52,125 nucleotides of DNA from Streptomyces sp. MP131-18 (lineage in GTDB: Bacteria > Actinomycetota > Actinomycetes > Streptomycetales > Streptomycetaceae), in the NCBI RefSeq assembly GCF_001984575.1, contig NZ_LZNS01000001.1, positions 4,319,679 to 4,371,803 of the forward strand, read 5' to 3'. Shown piece by piece: positions 33,764-43,471 of the stretch; position 1 is the stretch's first letter; the number at the start of each line of letters is the position of its first letter. The notes under the pieces are model-generated. The model did no database searches. It was not told the origin of the DNA and saw only the letters and a program-made list of their open reading frames with translations. A program made the position numbers and the translations under genes.

Positions 33764-35079
33764 TGCTCACTCCGCTCCGTGGTCTCTTCCGCCTCACTGC
33801 CCGGCCCGCGGCCGGCGGTGAGGAACGCGTTCATCCAGGCGCCGGCCTCCTGCGGCGTCTGCTCCACCTGCCGCCGACCCGCAGCGGAAGCCCCAGGCTC
33901 CGCCTCCCCCTGGCCGCCGCCTTCGCCGCGCCGCGACCGGCGCCGCGGCAGCCGCGACTCCTTGTGCGCGCCGCCTGCCTCCGCAGCCGACCGCTGCTCC
34001 ACCGGCGCGGCCGGCATCGCCCGCTCGTTCCCGGGAAGCGTCCGCGGCGGGACGGGCATCACCCACCTGTCCGGGATCAGCACCACCGCGCGAATCCCTC
34101 CGTACGGGGACTCCCCGAGATCAACCCGGAACCCATGGCGGCGCACGTACTCACCCACGACCGCCAGGCCCAGCTTCGGCACCTCGGACAAGGCGCCCAG
34201 ATCCACCGGCCGCTCCCCGGACACCCGGGCACGCGCGGCCTGCAGCGAGGCGTCCTCCATCCCCGCACCGCTGTCGTCGACCTCGATGACCACGCCCCGC
34301 TGCACCAGACGCACCGTCGCCCGCACCTCGAACGCCGGCGGCGAACACGCCGCGGCGTTACTCAACAGCTCGGCGAGAAGGTGGATCAGCGGCTCCACCA
34401 CCTCCGCCGCCACACCCACCTCGTGGTGCCCTTCCACCCGCACCCGCTGATACGCCTCGATCCGGCCCGACGCAGACCGCACCGCATCCACCACCGCCAG
34501 CGGCTCCTGCCAGCGCTGCCCCGGGAACGCCCCGCACACGATCCGCAAGCTCTGAGCCAGCCTCGCCTGGACCGTCGTCGCGTGATCAACACGCAGCGCC
34601 GCCTCTGCCGCCTTCTCCCCGACAGCCGGGTCGTCCAGCAACGGCGCAACGGCCTCCTGGATACGGTGCGCACCCGCCTGCACGCGTTCACCCACCGCGA
34701 CCGTCACACGGCGGAGAGACTCCTCACGGTCGTGGACCACAGCGACGACATGCCCAGGGATCTTCTCCAGCCAGCCGGCCACAGACTCACCCAGGAAACC
34801 GGCCCGCAGTTGAGGCGGCACATCACCACCCGCCGCGGCAACCGGGAGCCGCACCTCCACCAGGTGCCGCAACTCCTCCTGCAGCGCCGCGGCTGCTGTA
34901 TCCCTCTCCTGCTGCCAAGCTGCGTCACGACGGCGCATCTCCGCCAACTCGGTCTCCCGTGCACGGATGTCGCCCCGTGCCGTCTTCAGGGCACGTTGCC
35001 GCTGCCGAGCCACCCACGCGAACCACACGGCCGCCATGGCACAGGCCACAGCAGCCGCGAGCAGGAGATACGGCGTCAT
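33760..35079 (-). CDS. cvnA: Conservon sensor histidine kinase-like protein (CvnA family)
   Basis: 439 aa from ATG 35079, with TGAGGA upstream. A single N-terminal membrane segment (LLLAAAVACAMAAVWFAWVA) is followed by a long coiled coil (about residues 30-75), a helical core with VDHATTVQARLAQSLRIVCG (the dimerisation-like helix) and an HATPase_c domain: N-box HLLAELLSNAAACSPP, G1 box EVDDSGAGMED, then GLAVVGEYVRRHGFRVDLGE. The tail of about 110 residues is disordered and rich in Arg, Gly and Glu. There is no separate sensor domain outside the membrane. It heads the conservon; the MTase at 35235 is separated from it by a hairpin. Confidence 0.9.
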   Translation of the reverse strand: MTPYLLLAAAVACAMAAVWFAWVARQRQRALKTARGDIRARETELAEMRRRDAAWQQERDTAAAALQEELRHLVEVRLPVAAAGGDVPPQLRAGFLGESVAGWLEKIPGHVVAVVHDREESLRRVTVAVGERVQAGAHRIQEAVAPLLDDPAVGEKAAEAALRVDHATTVQARLAQSLRIVCGAFPGQRWQEPLAVVDAVRSASGRIEAYQRVRVEGHHEVGVAAEVVEPLIHLLAELLSNAAACSPPAFEVRATVRLVQRGVVIEVDDSGAGMEDASLQAARARVSGERPVDLGALSEVPKLGLAVVGEYVRRHGFRVDLGESPYGGIRAVVLIPDRWVMPVPPRTLPGNERAMPAAPVEQRSAAEAGGAHKESRLPRRRSRRGEGGGQGEAEPGASAAGRRQVEQTPQEAGAWMNAFLTAGRGPGSEAEETTERSEQ

Positions 35080-35133
35080 CGAGTCCTCACAGTCAGCGTC
35101 TACAAAATGGGGGTGAAGGGCCGCCGGGGCACT

Positions 35134-35155
35134 CCCCGTCCCGTTCCCGACGGGG
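35134..35155 (-). terminator. Hairpin between the methyltransferase and the conservon
   Basis: CCCCGTC (35134-35140) and GACGGGG (35149-35155) form a 7-base stem with an 8-base loop. It lies about 80 bases downstream of the methyltransferase stop and 55 bases before cvnA. The stem is short and lacks a T-tract, so activity is uncertain. A related sequence recurs near 47258-47280. Confidence 0.4.
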
Positions 35156-35234
35156 GGCGGGCACGGAAAGAGGAGTTCGTCTCTTCCCCGGCGGCCGGTC
35201 GAAAGGTGAGCTGCGCTTCAGGCTTCGGGAATGG

Positions 35235-36095
35235 TCACGGTTTGAAGCCGACACCAGCCCACAAGCTCACCGTGGCGTCATTGACCTCCGGGCCCGGGAA
35301 ATGGCGGCGAGGCACCTCCTCGGGGTCCGGACGCCACCGGTGCGCGACCTCCAACCCGGGCTCCGCCAAGTCAAGTCCCTCGAAGAACCGCTCGACCTCG
35401 CTTCGGCTGCGGACCTGCGCTGGCGTGCCCCCGGCACGGTAGATATCGACGACCCGCGCCCAGGTCTCCGGATCGAAATCAGGCGTGCAGTGGCTCAGAG
35501 CCAGCGCCGAGCCAGAGGGCAGAGCGTCCAGCAGTCGCCGGACGATCCCGTACGGGTCCGATTCATCAGGCACGAAGTGCAGCACCGCGTGCAGGCTCAA
35601 CACGATGGGCTGGCACAGATCCAAGGTCGCGGTGAGCTGCGGTGCGGCGAGGATCCGCTCCGGATGACGCACATCGGCCTGGATGTAAGCGGTACGTCCC
35701 TCCGGCGAGCTGTTCAGCAGTGCGCGAGCGTGCGCGAGGACGATCGGGTCGTTGTCGACGTAGACGACGCGAACCTGTGGTTCGACGTCCTGGGCGACCT
35801 CGTGCAGGTTCGGGCTGGTGGGGATACCGGTGCCGATGTCCAGCCACTGGCGCATGCCGTGCTGGGCCACGAGCATCCGGGTCACCCGGTGCATGAAGTG
35901 ACGGTTCTCCCGGGCACAGACGGAGATGCCCGGGAAGACCGCTTCGACCTGCCGAGCGGCCTCGCGGTCCGGGGCGTAGTTGTCCTTGCCTCCGAGGTAG
36001 AAGTCGTACATGCGGGCGGAGTGGGGGATGTCCAGCCTCAGGTCCAGGGGCATCGTGGCGTGCGTGCTGTCGGGTGTGTCCGGCTGGTCGTTCAT
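35235..36095 (-). CDS. SAM-dependent methyltransferase of the DUF574/Methyltransf_19 type
   Basis: 286 aa from ATG 36095. Family signatures: DIPHSARMYDFYLGGKDNYA, WLDIGTGIPTSPNLHEVA (motif I), RVVYVDNDPIVLAHARALL, then LPSGSALALSHCTPDFDP and the C-terminal ATVSLWAGVGFKP. It is a homologue of the enzyme at 11524-12333. Its 3' half plus about 100 bases of its downstream flank are copied, in degenerate form, at 47258-47633. Substrate unknown. It precedes the conservon on the same strand but is separated from it by a hairpin. Confidence 0.85.
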   Translation of the reverse strand: MNDQPDTPDSTHATMPLDLRLDIPHSARMYDFYLGGKDNYAPDREAARQVEAVFPGISVCARENRHFMHRVTRMLVAQHGMRQWLDIGTGIPTSPNLHEVAQDVEPQVRVVYVDNDPIVLAHARALLNSSPEGRTAYIQADVRHPERILAAPQLTATLDLCQPIVLSLHAVLHFVPDESDPYGIVRRLLDALPSGSALALSHCTPDFDPETWARVVDIYRAGGTPAQVRSRSEVERFFEGLDLAEPGLEVAHRWRPDPEEVPRRHFPGPEVNDATVSLWAGVGFKP

Positions 36096-36244
36096 GCGGG
36101 TACCAATTTCGTGATCGTGGTATCGACAGCCGACGGCGCGAGGGGTGGCCGGGAAGTGGGCCGCAGGCGGGGGTACTCGCTCGGGCCGCACCGCACGAGC
36201 CGGGGAGCGGAGGAGCATAGGCCCGACCGCCAGCAGCACACGAG

Positions 36245-36667
36245 TCACAACCGCGGCCCGAATCCAGCGGGCACGATTCCCCGGAAGAAACGCGCCTCCG
36301 CCTGCCGCTCGGACCCGGTCGCGAACAGGGCCTCGGTCAGGCCGTAAGGCTCCGTCAGCCCGGGGCACTCCCTGGCCGGTCCAGGCAGCAGCCACATCTG
36401 CGCGTCGCACCGACGACCACCGCCGCACTCCAGGACCGGCCGACTCCGCCACCGGCCGACCGGCACAGGCTCCTCGACCGGTACTGCCAGCGTGCGATGC
36501 CTGCGGCACAGCCGCACCGGCCCCACGGTCCCGCCCCGCCCGCGTAGCCAGCACAGCGCCACCATCCCCTCCGATTCGCCCAGGTGCACGACCTCGGGCT
36601 GCCGTCCGTCCAGCACGCTCGGAAGCGCTATGTAGTCGGGCGGAACAAGCCAGTCGATGGCAGTCAT
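36245..36667 (-). CDS. Hypothetical cysteine/tryptophan-containing protein
   Basis: 140 aa from ATG 36667, without a good ribosome binding site. Composition is protein-like: IDWLVPPDYIALPSVLDGR, EGMVALCWLRGRGG, then a possible metal site LCRRH and LECGGGRRCDAQMW. The C-terminus is SERQAEARFFRGIVPAGFG. It lies 149 bases upstream of the methyltransferase on the same strand. Nothing allows a function to be given. Confidence 0.5.
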   Translation of the reverse strand: MTAIDWLVPPDYIALPSVLDGRQPEVVHLGESEGMVALCWLRGRGGTVGPVRLCRRHRTLAVPVEEPVPVGRWRSRPVLECGGGRRCDAQMWLLPGPARECPGLTEPYGLTEALFATGSERQAEARFFRGIVPAGFGPRL

Positions 36668-36916
36668 CAGGAATCAGCCCAGACAGAAGAGGGGGTATTC
36701 GGCGCGCACGGATGCCGACCGCCGCGCCGCGCCGGCGGAGCGGCCGCGCGTTCAGCGCTGGCATCCGGTGTCGCTTCATCACAACAAATCCCTAGAAAAG
36801 GAAGGAAGAGAGGGAAGGGAAGGCCGCCGGGACAGGGGTGCGGCGCTCTGCCAAGGGGGACTTGGGAGCGGTCCCGGCGGCCGGTCATACGGGGTGGTGC
36901 TGCGCCTACTCGCCGG

Positions 36917-37099
36917 CTACGGATCCGTCTGCGGGAACGGAGTGCCGAACACACGCCCTTCGGACATGAGGTCCAGCGCGTTCAGTGCCGGCGCCCGGCT
37001 CCGCATCCAGCGTTTTCGCCGCCTATCCCCGGCCGCCAGCGAGATGACCACCTTGTGAGGGGGGGCCACCGCGCCCCGGCCCGCGCTCTCACTGGTCAC
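36917..37099 (-). CDS. Small basic hypothetical protein
   Basis: 60 aa from GTG 37099, with GGAAGGGG five to six bases upstream, a good site. Central sequence HKVVISLAAGDRRRKRWMRS, ending EGRVFGTPFPQTDP. No transmembrane segment. It could be a genuine small protein or peptide; no family recognised. Confidence 0.4.
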   Translation of the reverse strand: MTSESAGRGAVAPPHKVVISLAAGDRRRKRWMRSRAPALNALDLMSEGRVFGTPFPQTDP

Positions 37100-37939
37100 A
37101 TTCGCCCCTTCCACGGTGAGGAGTGACTCGCTCCGGCCCGAACCGGCCGGAAACCAGGTCAGTAGCGTTACCGACTCGCACCGTGGGCGGAAGCGGTTGC
37201 CCGGCGCCAACCAGTGCCGGAAGGCGCCCCGCCTCAGGCAACCCCTGGCTGCCAGGCGCCTGGTGTTGCCCGGCGCCCCTGCGGCCGCGCCTCGTGGCGG
37301 CAGCCCTGTCAGCCTCGCGGCGCCGGTCGCCGCACTGCGGCGATGGATGCCTCCGGGTGCAGCCGGGTCGTGGTGCCTCATCTCAAGGTCCTCACACGAT
37401 CGCGAATGACGGGGGTGTTGACTGGCGGCGGGACGTTCCCTGGTGGAAAGGCAGTTGAGTCGAGCACGGTCTCAGCGGCCGGTCGGAGGTCGAACCAAGA
37501 CGGCCCGCCGAAGCCGTCGTCACGACGGATGCCATGCGGCCTCTCGGTCCGGGACGTACAGCCAGCGTTCGCGCCACGGACAGGGTGCTCACCTGCGACC
37601 AGGTGATGACGAGACCGGTCACGGCACCCTCCCCTCCTCGTTAACCGACAGGGGGACGACATCCCCCGGCAGCCATCCGGAGCGAAGGCGGAGGTGGTTG
37701 GCGGTCGTGACGCAGAGCGTCTCTTGCTGTCCGCTGACTGGTGTGACGCTCGCCTGTTCACCGCAACCCACGCCTCACATGGAGTGACTGCGCGACGGCT
37801 CATAGCTAACCGGAGGCGTGCCAAGGGGGCTAGTGCCGGGTTGTCTTCTCCTTGTCTCCTCTTCGCGCACGGCGTCGTATCGGCAGACCAGCCGTGACGT
37901 AGGGCGTTAGAGTCGTCACGCGAAGGGAAGGGGGAAGGG
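37100..37939. other. Long intergenic region between divergent genes
   Basis: 840 bases separate the small minus-strand gene from the plus-strand XRE-TPR gene. Several frames are open but all have Arg/Pro/Ala-rich shadow-like composition and no ribosome binding site. Promoters for both directions are expected here, but no clear -35/-10 pair or operator is visible. A purine-rich stretch (37919-37937) is the binding site of the regulator at 37940. Confidence 0.4.
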
Positions 37940-39319
37940 ATGTCGCGCCTTGCGCAGGTGACTTCGGGAATCTACGTGCACCCGCTCAGTTATGTACGAG
38001 CCGAGCGGGGCTGGACCCAGCAAGATGTGGTTGACGTCATCGCCGAACGGGTCGGTGGCTCTGCCCGACGCAACAAGGCGTGGCTCTGGGAGAACCGGAA
38101 CGTCGTACCCGACTGGCCCAGTCAGGTGGCGCTGGCCGCCGAACTCGGTATCCCTGAATCCCGGCTTGTGGAAGAGCCCTGGCCGCAGTGGCTGCCTGAT
38201 GGGGACCCCATCCGCACAGACTTCGCATGGTCGCAGACGGGCAGCATCCAAGCCTTGGAAGACGTACTGGAGCACGGTGTGCGTGATCGCCGCGGATTCA
38301 TGAAACTGACCGGTTCCGCCCTGGTCGCCCTGGCACACGACTGGCTGCGAGCCGAACCCGCCGAGCTGGTTGCCGCCCTCCGCGGCGGCCGCGTGGCCGA
38401 CACATTCGTGGACCGCCTGGAGGAAGGGCTTCCACGCCTACGCTTCCTGGAAGCGGAACGCGGCGGCCAGGAGGCACGCCGGTTGATCGATGCCGAGTTG
38501 GGCCTGGTGGCCGAGGTACTGGCCAACTCCTCCTACACCATCGAAACCGGCAGGCGGCTGTACGCCCTGGCGGGCGAACTCGGCCGGATGGCGGGCTGGG
38601 CGAGCTTCGACGCCGGCCTGCACGCCGCCGCCCAGCGGTACTGGGCGGCGGCCATCCACGCCGCCCACGCTGCGGATGACCGTCCGCTGGGCGCGAACAT
38701 CATGAAGAGCATGAGCCTTCAGTGCTACGACTTCGCCGACCCCGCCGAAGCACTGGCCTTGGCCCGAAGCGCCTACGAGGGCGCCAGCGACACCACCCCG
38801 CGCACTGTGGCCATGTTCGCTCTGCGGGAGGCCCGGGCCCACGCCGCCCTCGGCGATCTCTCGGCCTGCGAACGCTTGCTGGGCGAGGCGGAGAGCGCCG
38901 TCTCGCGGGCGGACACCGCGGTGGACCCTGATCCCGCGTGGATCGGCTACTTCGATGACGCGGAATTCTATGCACAGATCGGTACCTGCTACCTCGACCT
39001 CGGCACCAGGCACGGCGACCGCAGGCAGTTCACCCGGGCCGACACCTATCTCGCGAAAACGCTCCGCCTGCTCCCCGAAACGAAGGTGCGCGACCGCGCG
39101 ACCTACCTCACCCGCCGCGCCTCGGCCCAGACCCAGCTCGGCAACCTCGATCGGGCCTGCCAGCTCCTGACCGACACCATCCCCCTCGTCCATTCGGCAC
39201 CCTCCCAGCGCAACATCCGGCGCATGTTCACGGTGCGCAACCGCCTCCCTCTGAACAGGCGTGACGCGCGAGCCCGCGCCCTGGACGAACACCTGCGGGT
39301 GTTGACGAACGCCTCATGA
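37940..39319 (+). CDS. XRE-family regulator with C-terminal TPR domain
   Basis: 459 aa from ATG 37940, with GGGGGAAGGG just upstream. Residues 15-75 hold the helix-turn-helix (LSYVRAERGWTQQDVVDVIA, then VPDWPSQVALAAELGIPES). A hinge RDRRGFMKLTGSALVALAHD (about residues 115-135) leads to a TPR-like domain of about 300 residues (GRRLYALAGELGRMAGWASF, AEALALARSAYEGASDTTPR). Such proteins bind DNA and respond to a peptide or small ligand through the TPR part. Its TGA overlaps the ATG of the SDR gene (ATGA), so the two are co-expressed. Two further paralogues follow. Confidence 0.85.
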   Translation: MSRLAQVTSGIYVHPLSYVRAERGWTQQDVVDVIAERVGGSARRNKAWLWENRNVVPDWPSQVALAAELGIPESRLVEEPWPQWLPDGDPIRTDFAWSQTGSIQALEDVLEHGVRDRRGFMKLTGSALVALAHDWLRAEPAELVAALRGGRVADTFVDRLEEGLPRLRFLEAERGGQEARRLIDAELGLVAEVLANSSYTIETGRRLYALAGELGRMAGWASFDAGLHAAAQRYWAAAIHAAHAADDRPLGANIMKSMSLQCYDFADPAEALALARSAYEGASDTTPRTVAMFALREARAHAALGDLSACERLLGEAESAVSRADTAVDPDPAWIGYFDDAEFYAQIGTCYLDLGTRHGDRRQFTRADTYLAKTLRLLPETKVRDRATYLTRRASAQTQLGNLDRACQLLTDTIPLVHSAPSQRNIRRMFTVRNRLPLNRRDARARALDEHLRVLTNAS

Positions 39320-40023
39320 CCGAACTCCAGCGCGTCGCCCTGGTGACCGGCGCCAACCGGGGCATCGGTCTGGCCATCGCCCGCGGCCTCGCCCAACGCG
39401 GCCTGCACGTCGTACTCGGCGCCCGAACCGAAGCAGCTGCCGAAACGGAGGCCGCCGCGCTGACCGCCGACGGCCTCGCCGCCTCCGCGCACCAGCTGGA
39501 CGTGACCGATCCCGTCAGCGTCGCCCGTGCGGCGGCCGACACCGCCAACCAGCTCGGCCGCCTCGACGTCCTGGTCTGCAACGCCGGCGTCGCCATCGAC
39601 CGCGGGCAACCCGCCAGCAGCCCGGACTTCGAGAAGGTACGCGCCACCTTGGAGGTCAACCTGCTCGGCGCCTGGCGCTGCTGCGCTGCTGCCATACCCG
39701 AGATGCGCAAGCACGACTACGGCCGGATCGTCACCATCACCAGCCACCTCGGCTCGATCACCACCATGGCCGACACCAACGTCGGCTACCGCGTCTCCAA
39801 AGCCGGCCTGAACGCCCTCACCCGCATACTCGCCGCAGAACTGGACGGCAGCGGCATTCTCGTCAACGCCGCGTCGCCGGGACGTACCGACACACGCATG
39901 GCCTACCGCGAGACCGACCGCACGCCTGAAGAAGCCGCCGATACCCCGATCTGGCTGGCTACCCTCCCCGACGACGGACCAAGCGGCGGGCTCTTCTACG
40001 AGCGAAAGCCCCTGGCCTGGTAA
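39316..40023 (+). CDS. Short-chain dehydrogenase/reductase
   Basis: 235 aa from ATG 39316, overlapping the regulator stop. Classical SDR marks: VALVTGANRGIGLAIARGLA (TGxxxGxG cofactor motif), LDVLVCNAGV (NNAG-like), the catalytic Ser-Tyr-Lys (TITSHLG, then GYRVSKAGL) and NAASPGRTDTRM. A C-terminal GGLFYERKPLAW is typical of carbonyl reductase-like SDRs. It needs NAD(P)H; the substrate is unknown. Coupled to the XRE-TPR regulator. Confidence 0.9.
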   Translation: MTELQRVALVTGANRGIGLAIARGLAQRGLHVVLGARTEAAAETEAAALTADGLAASAHQLDVTDPVSVARAAADTANQLGRLDVLVCNAGVAIDRGQPASSPDFEKVRATLEVNLLGAWRCCAAAIPEMRKHDYGRIVTITSHLGSITTMADTNVGYRVSKAGLNALTRILAAELDGSGILVNAASPGRTDTRMAYRETDRTPEEAADTPIWLATLPDDGPSGGLFYERKPLAW

Positions 40024-40185
40024 CGCTTACCGCCATCTCACGCACCATGGCAAACCAGCCGCCGCAACAAGGCGGTGATGTTATCGATACCATCTGTAAC
40101 AGAAGCAGCGGTCAGCGTCTGCGGCCAGCGAGCAGAGCGATGTGCTTGCGGGTCAGCGGGGGCGGGGTGAACCCGGGGGGGGATC

Positions 40186-41616
40186 ATGGCGGAGACCTTC
40201 GGCCAGGCACTGCGGCGCCTGCGCGGTGATCTCTCGCAACGCAGACTGGGGGAACGCGTATTCTGCCATAAATCGCACATTTACCGCCTAGAGGTAGGGC
40301 TGCGGGGCCCGTCTCCCGACATGGCCGAACGGCTGGACCGCGAACTGGCGGCCGGAGGACACCTCATCCAACTCGCCTGTCAGATGGACGAAGAAGTCCC
40401 GCCGCAGCCCATGCCCGTCACTGCGGAGACAGCTGTTGCGGGCCGCGCAGCCCGCCGGCCACCGGCGGCGTCGCCGTCCTCGACGCGGTCGGTGGCACTT
40501 CCGGCCGATCACGGACTGGACCTACCCTGGAGCAGGCAGCTTCCGACGCAGTGGGTGGTGGACATGCTGGGGCGACGGGAGTTCACACAACTCTCCGGCG
40601 CCACCCTCACCGCACCGGCCTGGAAGCATCTCGACCAGTCGGCCCCCGGCCCGGCACTGCTCCCTGCTATGGATCTCGTCGGCCGCATCGGCGAGCCCGT
40701 GGTCCGGCTCGTTGAGGAAACCGCGACACACGCGCAGCGACTTGACGACCAAGCGGGCGGCGGAGCTCTCGGCTACATCACCGACCAGGCCCACGCGGTC
40801 GCCAGAATGCTGCGCCGCGACAGCTACGACGCCCCCACCGGCCAGCGCCTGGCCACCGCCCTCGCTCGCCTCGCGCAGACCGCAGGGTGGATGGCCCACG
40901 AGTCACTGCGAGACGCCGAGGCCCAGCGGTGGTTTCTCATTGCTCTCCGCGCCGCTCAGGCTGCCGACAACCGCTCGTTGGGCGCCAGCGTGCTGGCGCT
41001 GATGTCCAACCAGGCCGCGGCCCTGTCCCAGACCAAGGAATCCCTGCAACTGGGCGCCGCCGCCCAGGAAGCCGCTGCCGACGCGCCCGCCGTCGTACAG
41101 GCCCTGGTGACCGCGCGCAGCGGCCTGGTCTACGCGGCCGCAGGCGATCTCTCTGGCTTCCGCCGTAGCCGCGACGACACCCTCGCCCTGCTCGACCAAG
41201 CGGCCGCAGACGCGCAACCCGCTCCTCCCTGGGCCTCCTACGCCAGCAGCACCGAGCTTGACGCCATCGCCGGCCGGTGCCTGGCTGACCTCGCCGGGCG
41301 GATACCCACCGTCCGTCTCCAGCAGCGTCTCCTGGCCCAGGCCGAGAAACTACTACTCCCCCGCGCGATGGACGACCGGCCCGAAAGCCGGCGCTCCGCC
41401 GTGCGCCACAGCACCTGGCTCGCCCTCGCCCACGCCCGCGCGGGCGACCTCGACCAGGCCATCGAGACCGGCGAGCGGGCCCTGGACCGTCTGCCCGAGA
41501 TCACCTCCGCTCGCATCACCGTGCTGCTGGGCCAGCTCCGCGACGATCTAGCCCTCAGGGCCGACCGCCCCCCCATCCGCGCCTTCATCGACCGCATGAA
41601 CAGACAAGGGGCGTGA
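40186..41616 (+). CDS. XRE-family regulator with C-terminal TPR domain
   Basis: 476 aa from ATG 40186, preceded by GGGGGG rather than a classical site. The HTH is at residues 5-60 (FGQALRRLRGDLSQRRLGER, then SHIYRLEVGLRGPSPDMAER). A linker rich in Pro and Ala leads to the hinge LGRREFTQLSGATLTAPAWK and a TPR domain (ATALARLAQTAGWMAHESLR, QLGAAAQEAAADAPAVVQAL). It is a paralogue of the genes at 37940 and 41856. The three form a regulator array on the plus strand facing the lasso cluster. Confidence 0.85.
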   Translation: MAETFGQALRRLRGDLSQRRLGERVFCHKSHIYRLEVGLRGPSPDMAERLDRELAAGGHLIQLACQMDEEVPPQPMPVTAETAVAGRAARRPPAASPSSTRSVALPADHGLDLPWSRQLPTQWVVDMLGRREFTQLSGATLTAPAWKHLDQSAPGPALLPAMDLVGRIGEPVVRLVEETATHAQRLDDQAGGGALGYITDQAHAVARMLRRDSYDAPTGQRLATALARLAQTAGWMAHESLRDAEAQRWFLIALRAAQAADNRSLGASVLALMSNQAAALSQTKESLQLGAAAQEAAADAPAVVQALVTARSGLVYAAAGDLSGFRRSRDDTLALLDQAAADAQPAPPWASYASSTELDAIAGRCLADLAGRIPTVRLQQRLLAQAEKLLLPRAMDDRPESRRSAVRHSTWLALAHARAGDLDQAIETGERALDRLPEITSARITVLLGQLRDDLALRADRPPIRAFIDRMNRQGA

Positions 41617-41855
41617 CCGGTCCGCTACCGCGCCCTCCTCGAACAGTCCGGACGGCTCGTGTTGGACCGCTGCTTCCTCAGCGAGACACCAAACTGTCCC
41701 ACCCACGTCCACCGGCAGCTACGAGGGCCTGCCCTCGGCGTCCCAGCTGCCCCACCGCGCGGAAGCACGTCCCGGCAACACCCATCTTCAGCTGAGTGAG
41801 CACAGCAGCCACCCGTTCCCGATTCCAGAAAACTTGTGCGAGGTTGAGACATCCG

Positions 41856-43250
41856 GTGTCCGACGATTCCACTGTCCTGGCCCGCTACCTGGATGAGCTG
41901 GGGTGGTCACCCCGGCAGCTCGCCTCCCGCATCAACGCCATCTTCGGGGCTGGCACTGTGTCAGCCACCGCGGCGTACTACTGGCGCCGCGCCGGAAACG
42001 CCCCGCGCGCACCGCTGCCCGCCATGATCGCGATCGTGTTCTCACAGTCCCTCGGGCGAACCATCACCGTGGAGGAGCTCTGGAACGGTCAGGCCGTCGA
42101 CTCCCCCCACATCGTCCCCGCAGCCCCGGACATGGACGTTCCCTGGACCCTCTCGGGTACCGTCCAATTGGTAGAGGACTGGGTACAAGGGGGTCTTATG
42201 GACCGCCGGACGTTCGTCGCCGCATCCGGTGCGGCACTCACCGCGGCAGCCCACGCCTACCTGGAGCTGCCGCGCCTGACCGCCGCGCTGCGAGGCGACA
42301 CCGTGAGCGGCACCCTGATATCGCAGATCGAGGCGACATTGCCCGAGTTACGAGACGTAGACCACCGCCGCGGTGGGCTGCACGCCAAGACGTACGTTCA
42401 TGGCCAGTGGCTCACCATCGGTGCGCTCGTCCGTGACGGCCATCATCAGAACGCGATCTCAAAACGACTGCTGAGCGCCCTCGGCGAAATGGGCGATCTC
42501 GCTGGATATATGGCTTTTGATGCCGGAGAGCACGGTCTGGCTCAACGCTACTGGATCACGGCCCTTCGGGCGGCTCAGCACGCCGAGAACACGGCACTAG
42601 CTGCCAGCATCCTGAGCAACATGTCCTACCAGGCCGCGACCCGTGAGCACGGCCGCGATGCTGTTGAGCTCGCCAACGCAGCAACCCGAGCGGCGCGCAC
42701 CGCCCCGGCCGCGGTGCGCGCATCCGTCGCCAGCCGCCTAGCCACGGCACATGCCGCAGCCGGCGAGGTACAAGCCTTCCGGGCGGCTCGTGACCGTGCC
42801 CAGGACACCCTGGCGGAAGCTTCACCTGCCGCCCAGCCTGTCCCTGACTGGGCAAGCTTCGTCTCAAGGAGCTACCTCTCCAGCCAGTCCGCCTGCGCAC
42901 TCATCCAACTCGGCCGTACGCAGATGAGTGAGAACCGTAGGGTCGCCCGCGCACTTCTGGAAGAAGGACAAACGCTCCTTGCTCCCTCGATGTCTTCGAC
43001 GCCGAGCGGCTTTCAGCGCTCCGGAGTCCTGCGCACGGTCTGGTTGGCCCTTGGCTACACCGCATCGGGCGAGCTGGAGGAGGCGTGCTTGGCAGGGCGC
43101 GTCGCAGCCCAAAGGCTCAGCGATGTCGAATCCCCCCGGTGTGCCTCTTTGCTCACCGACCTTCGCAAGGCTCTCGCCCGCGGCCGGCACCAGAATGCAG
43201 CGGTACGGGAGTTCATCGCGGACCTGGATCAGGTCCTGGGCCAGACCTGA
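41856..43250 (+). CDS. HTH-TPR regulator paralogue
   Basis: 464 aa from GTG 41856; an upstream in-frame GTG at 41796 is less protein-like. The N-terminal HTH-like part (YLDELGWSPRQLASRINAIF, then TVSATAAYYWRRAGNAPRAP) is a divergent version. The hinge is MDRRTFVAASGAALTAAAHA and the TPR domain follows (LSALGEMGDLAGYMAFDAGE, ASILSNMSYQAATREHGRDA). It ends 221 bases before the GNAT stop of the lasso cluster, which is convergent. It could regulate that cluster or sense its peptide, but only position supports this. Confidence 0.8.
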   Translation: MSDDSTVLARYLDELGWSPRQLASRINAIFGAGTVSATAAYYWRRAGNAPRAPLPAMIAIVFSQSLGRTITVEELWNGQAVDSPHIVPAAPDMDVPWTLSGTVQLVEDWVQGGLMDRRTFVAASGAALTAAAHAYLELPRLTAALRGDTVSGTLISQIEATLPELRDVDHRRGGLHAKTYVHGQWLTIGALVRDGHHQNAISKRLLSALGEMGDLAGYMAFDAGEHGLAQRYWITALRAAQHAENTALAASILSNMSYQAATREHGRDAVELANAATRAARTAPAAVRASVASRLATAHAAAGEVQAFRAARDRAQDTLAEASPAAQPVPDWASFVSRSYLSSQSACALIQLGRTQMSENRRVARALLEEGQTLLAPSMSSTPSGFQRSGVLRTVWLALGYTASGELEEACLAGRVAAQRLSDVESPRCASLLTDLRKALARGRHQNAAVREFIADLDQVLGQT

Positions 43251-43436
43251 CAACCGCACACGCCGCTGTCACGGTGCTCCGGCGGGCAGTGACCTTCCCA
43301 GCCGTCTCTCGCTAGTCCCCGCCCCAGACGAGCGGCAGCCCTGAGTTGTACACCGCGCTAGCTGTTCTGTCCATGGAAGGTCAATCACGTAACGCCAGCT
43401 ACTCGCTGTTAAAGCAGAGTTGGGGCACACGTGCGT

Positions 43437-43461
43437 GTGCGCCCCCGGGGTGGGGGCGCAC
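43437..43461. terminator. Strong hairpin between convergent genes
   Basis: GTGCGCCCCC (43437-43446) and GGGGGCGCAC (43452-43461) form a perfect 10-base GC-rich stem with a 5-base loop. It lies 10 bases beyond the minus-strand GNAT stop and about 190 bases beyond the plus-strand regulator. It can stop both transcripts. No T-tract, as is usual in Streptomyces. Confidence 0.75.
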
Positions 43462-43471
43462 GGCGGGCGGG

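Noticed and set aside
36795..36830. Purine-rich tract as a possible origin or triplex element
   Set aside because: It is short, unique in the window and has no repeats or boxes around it.
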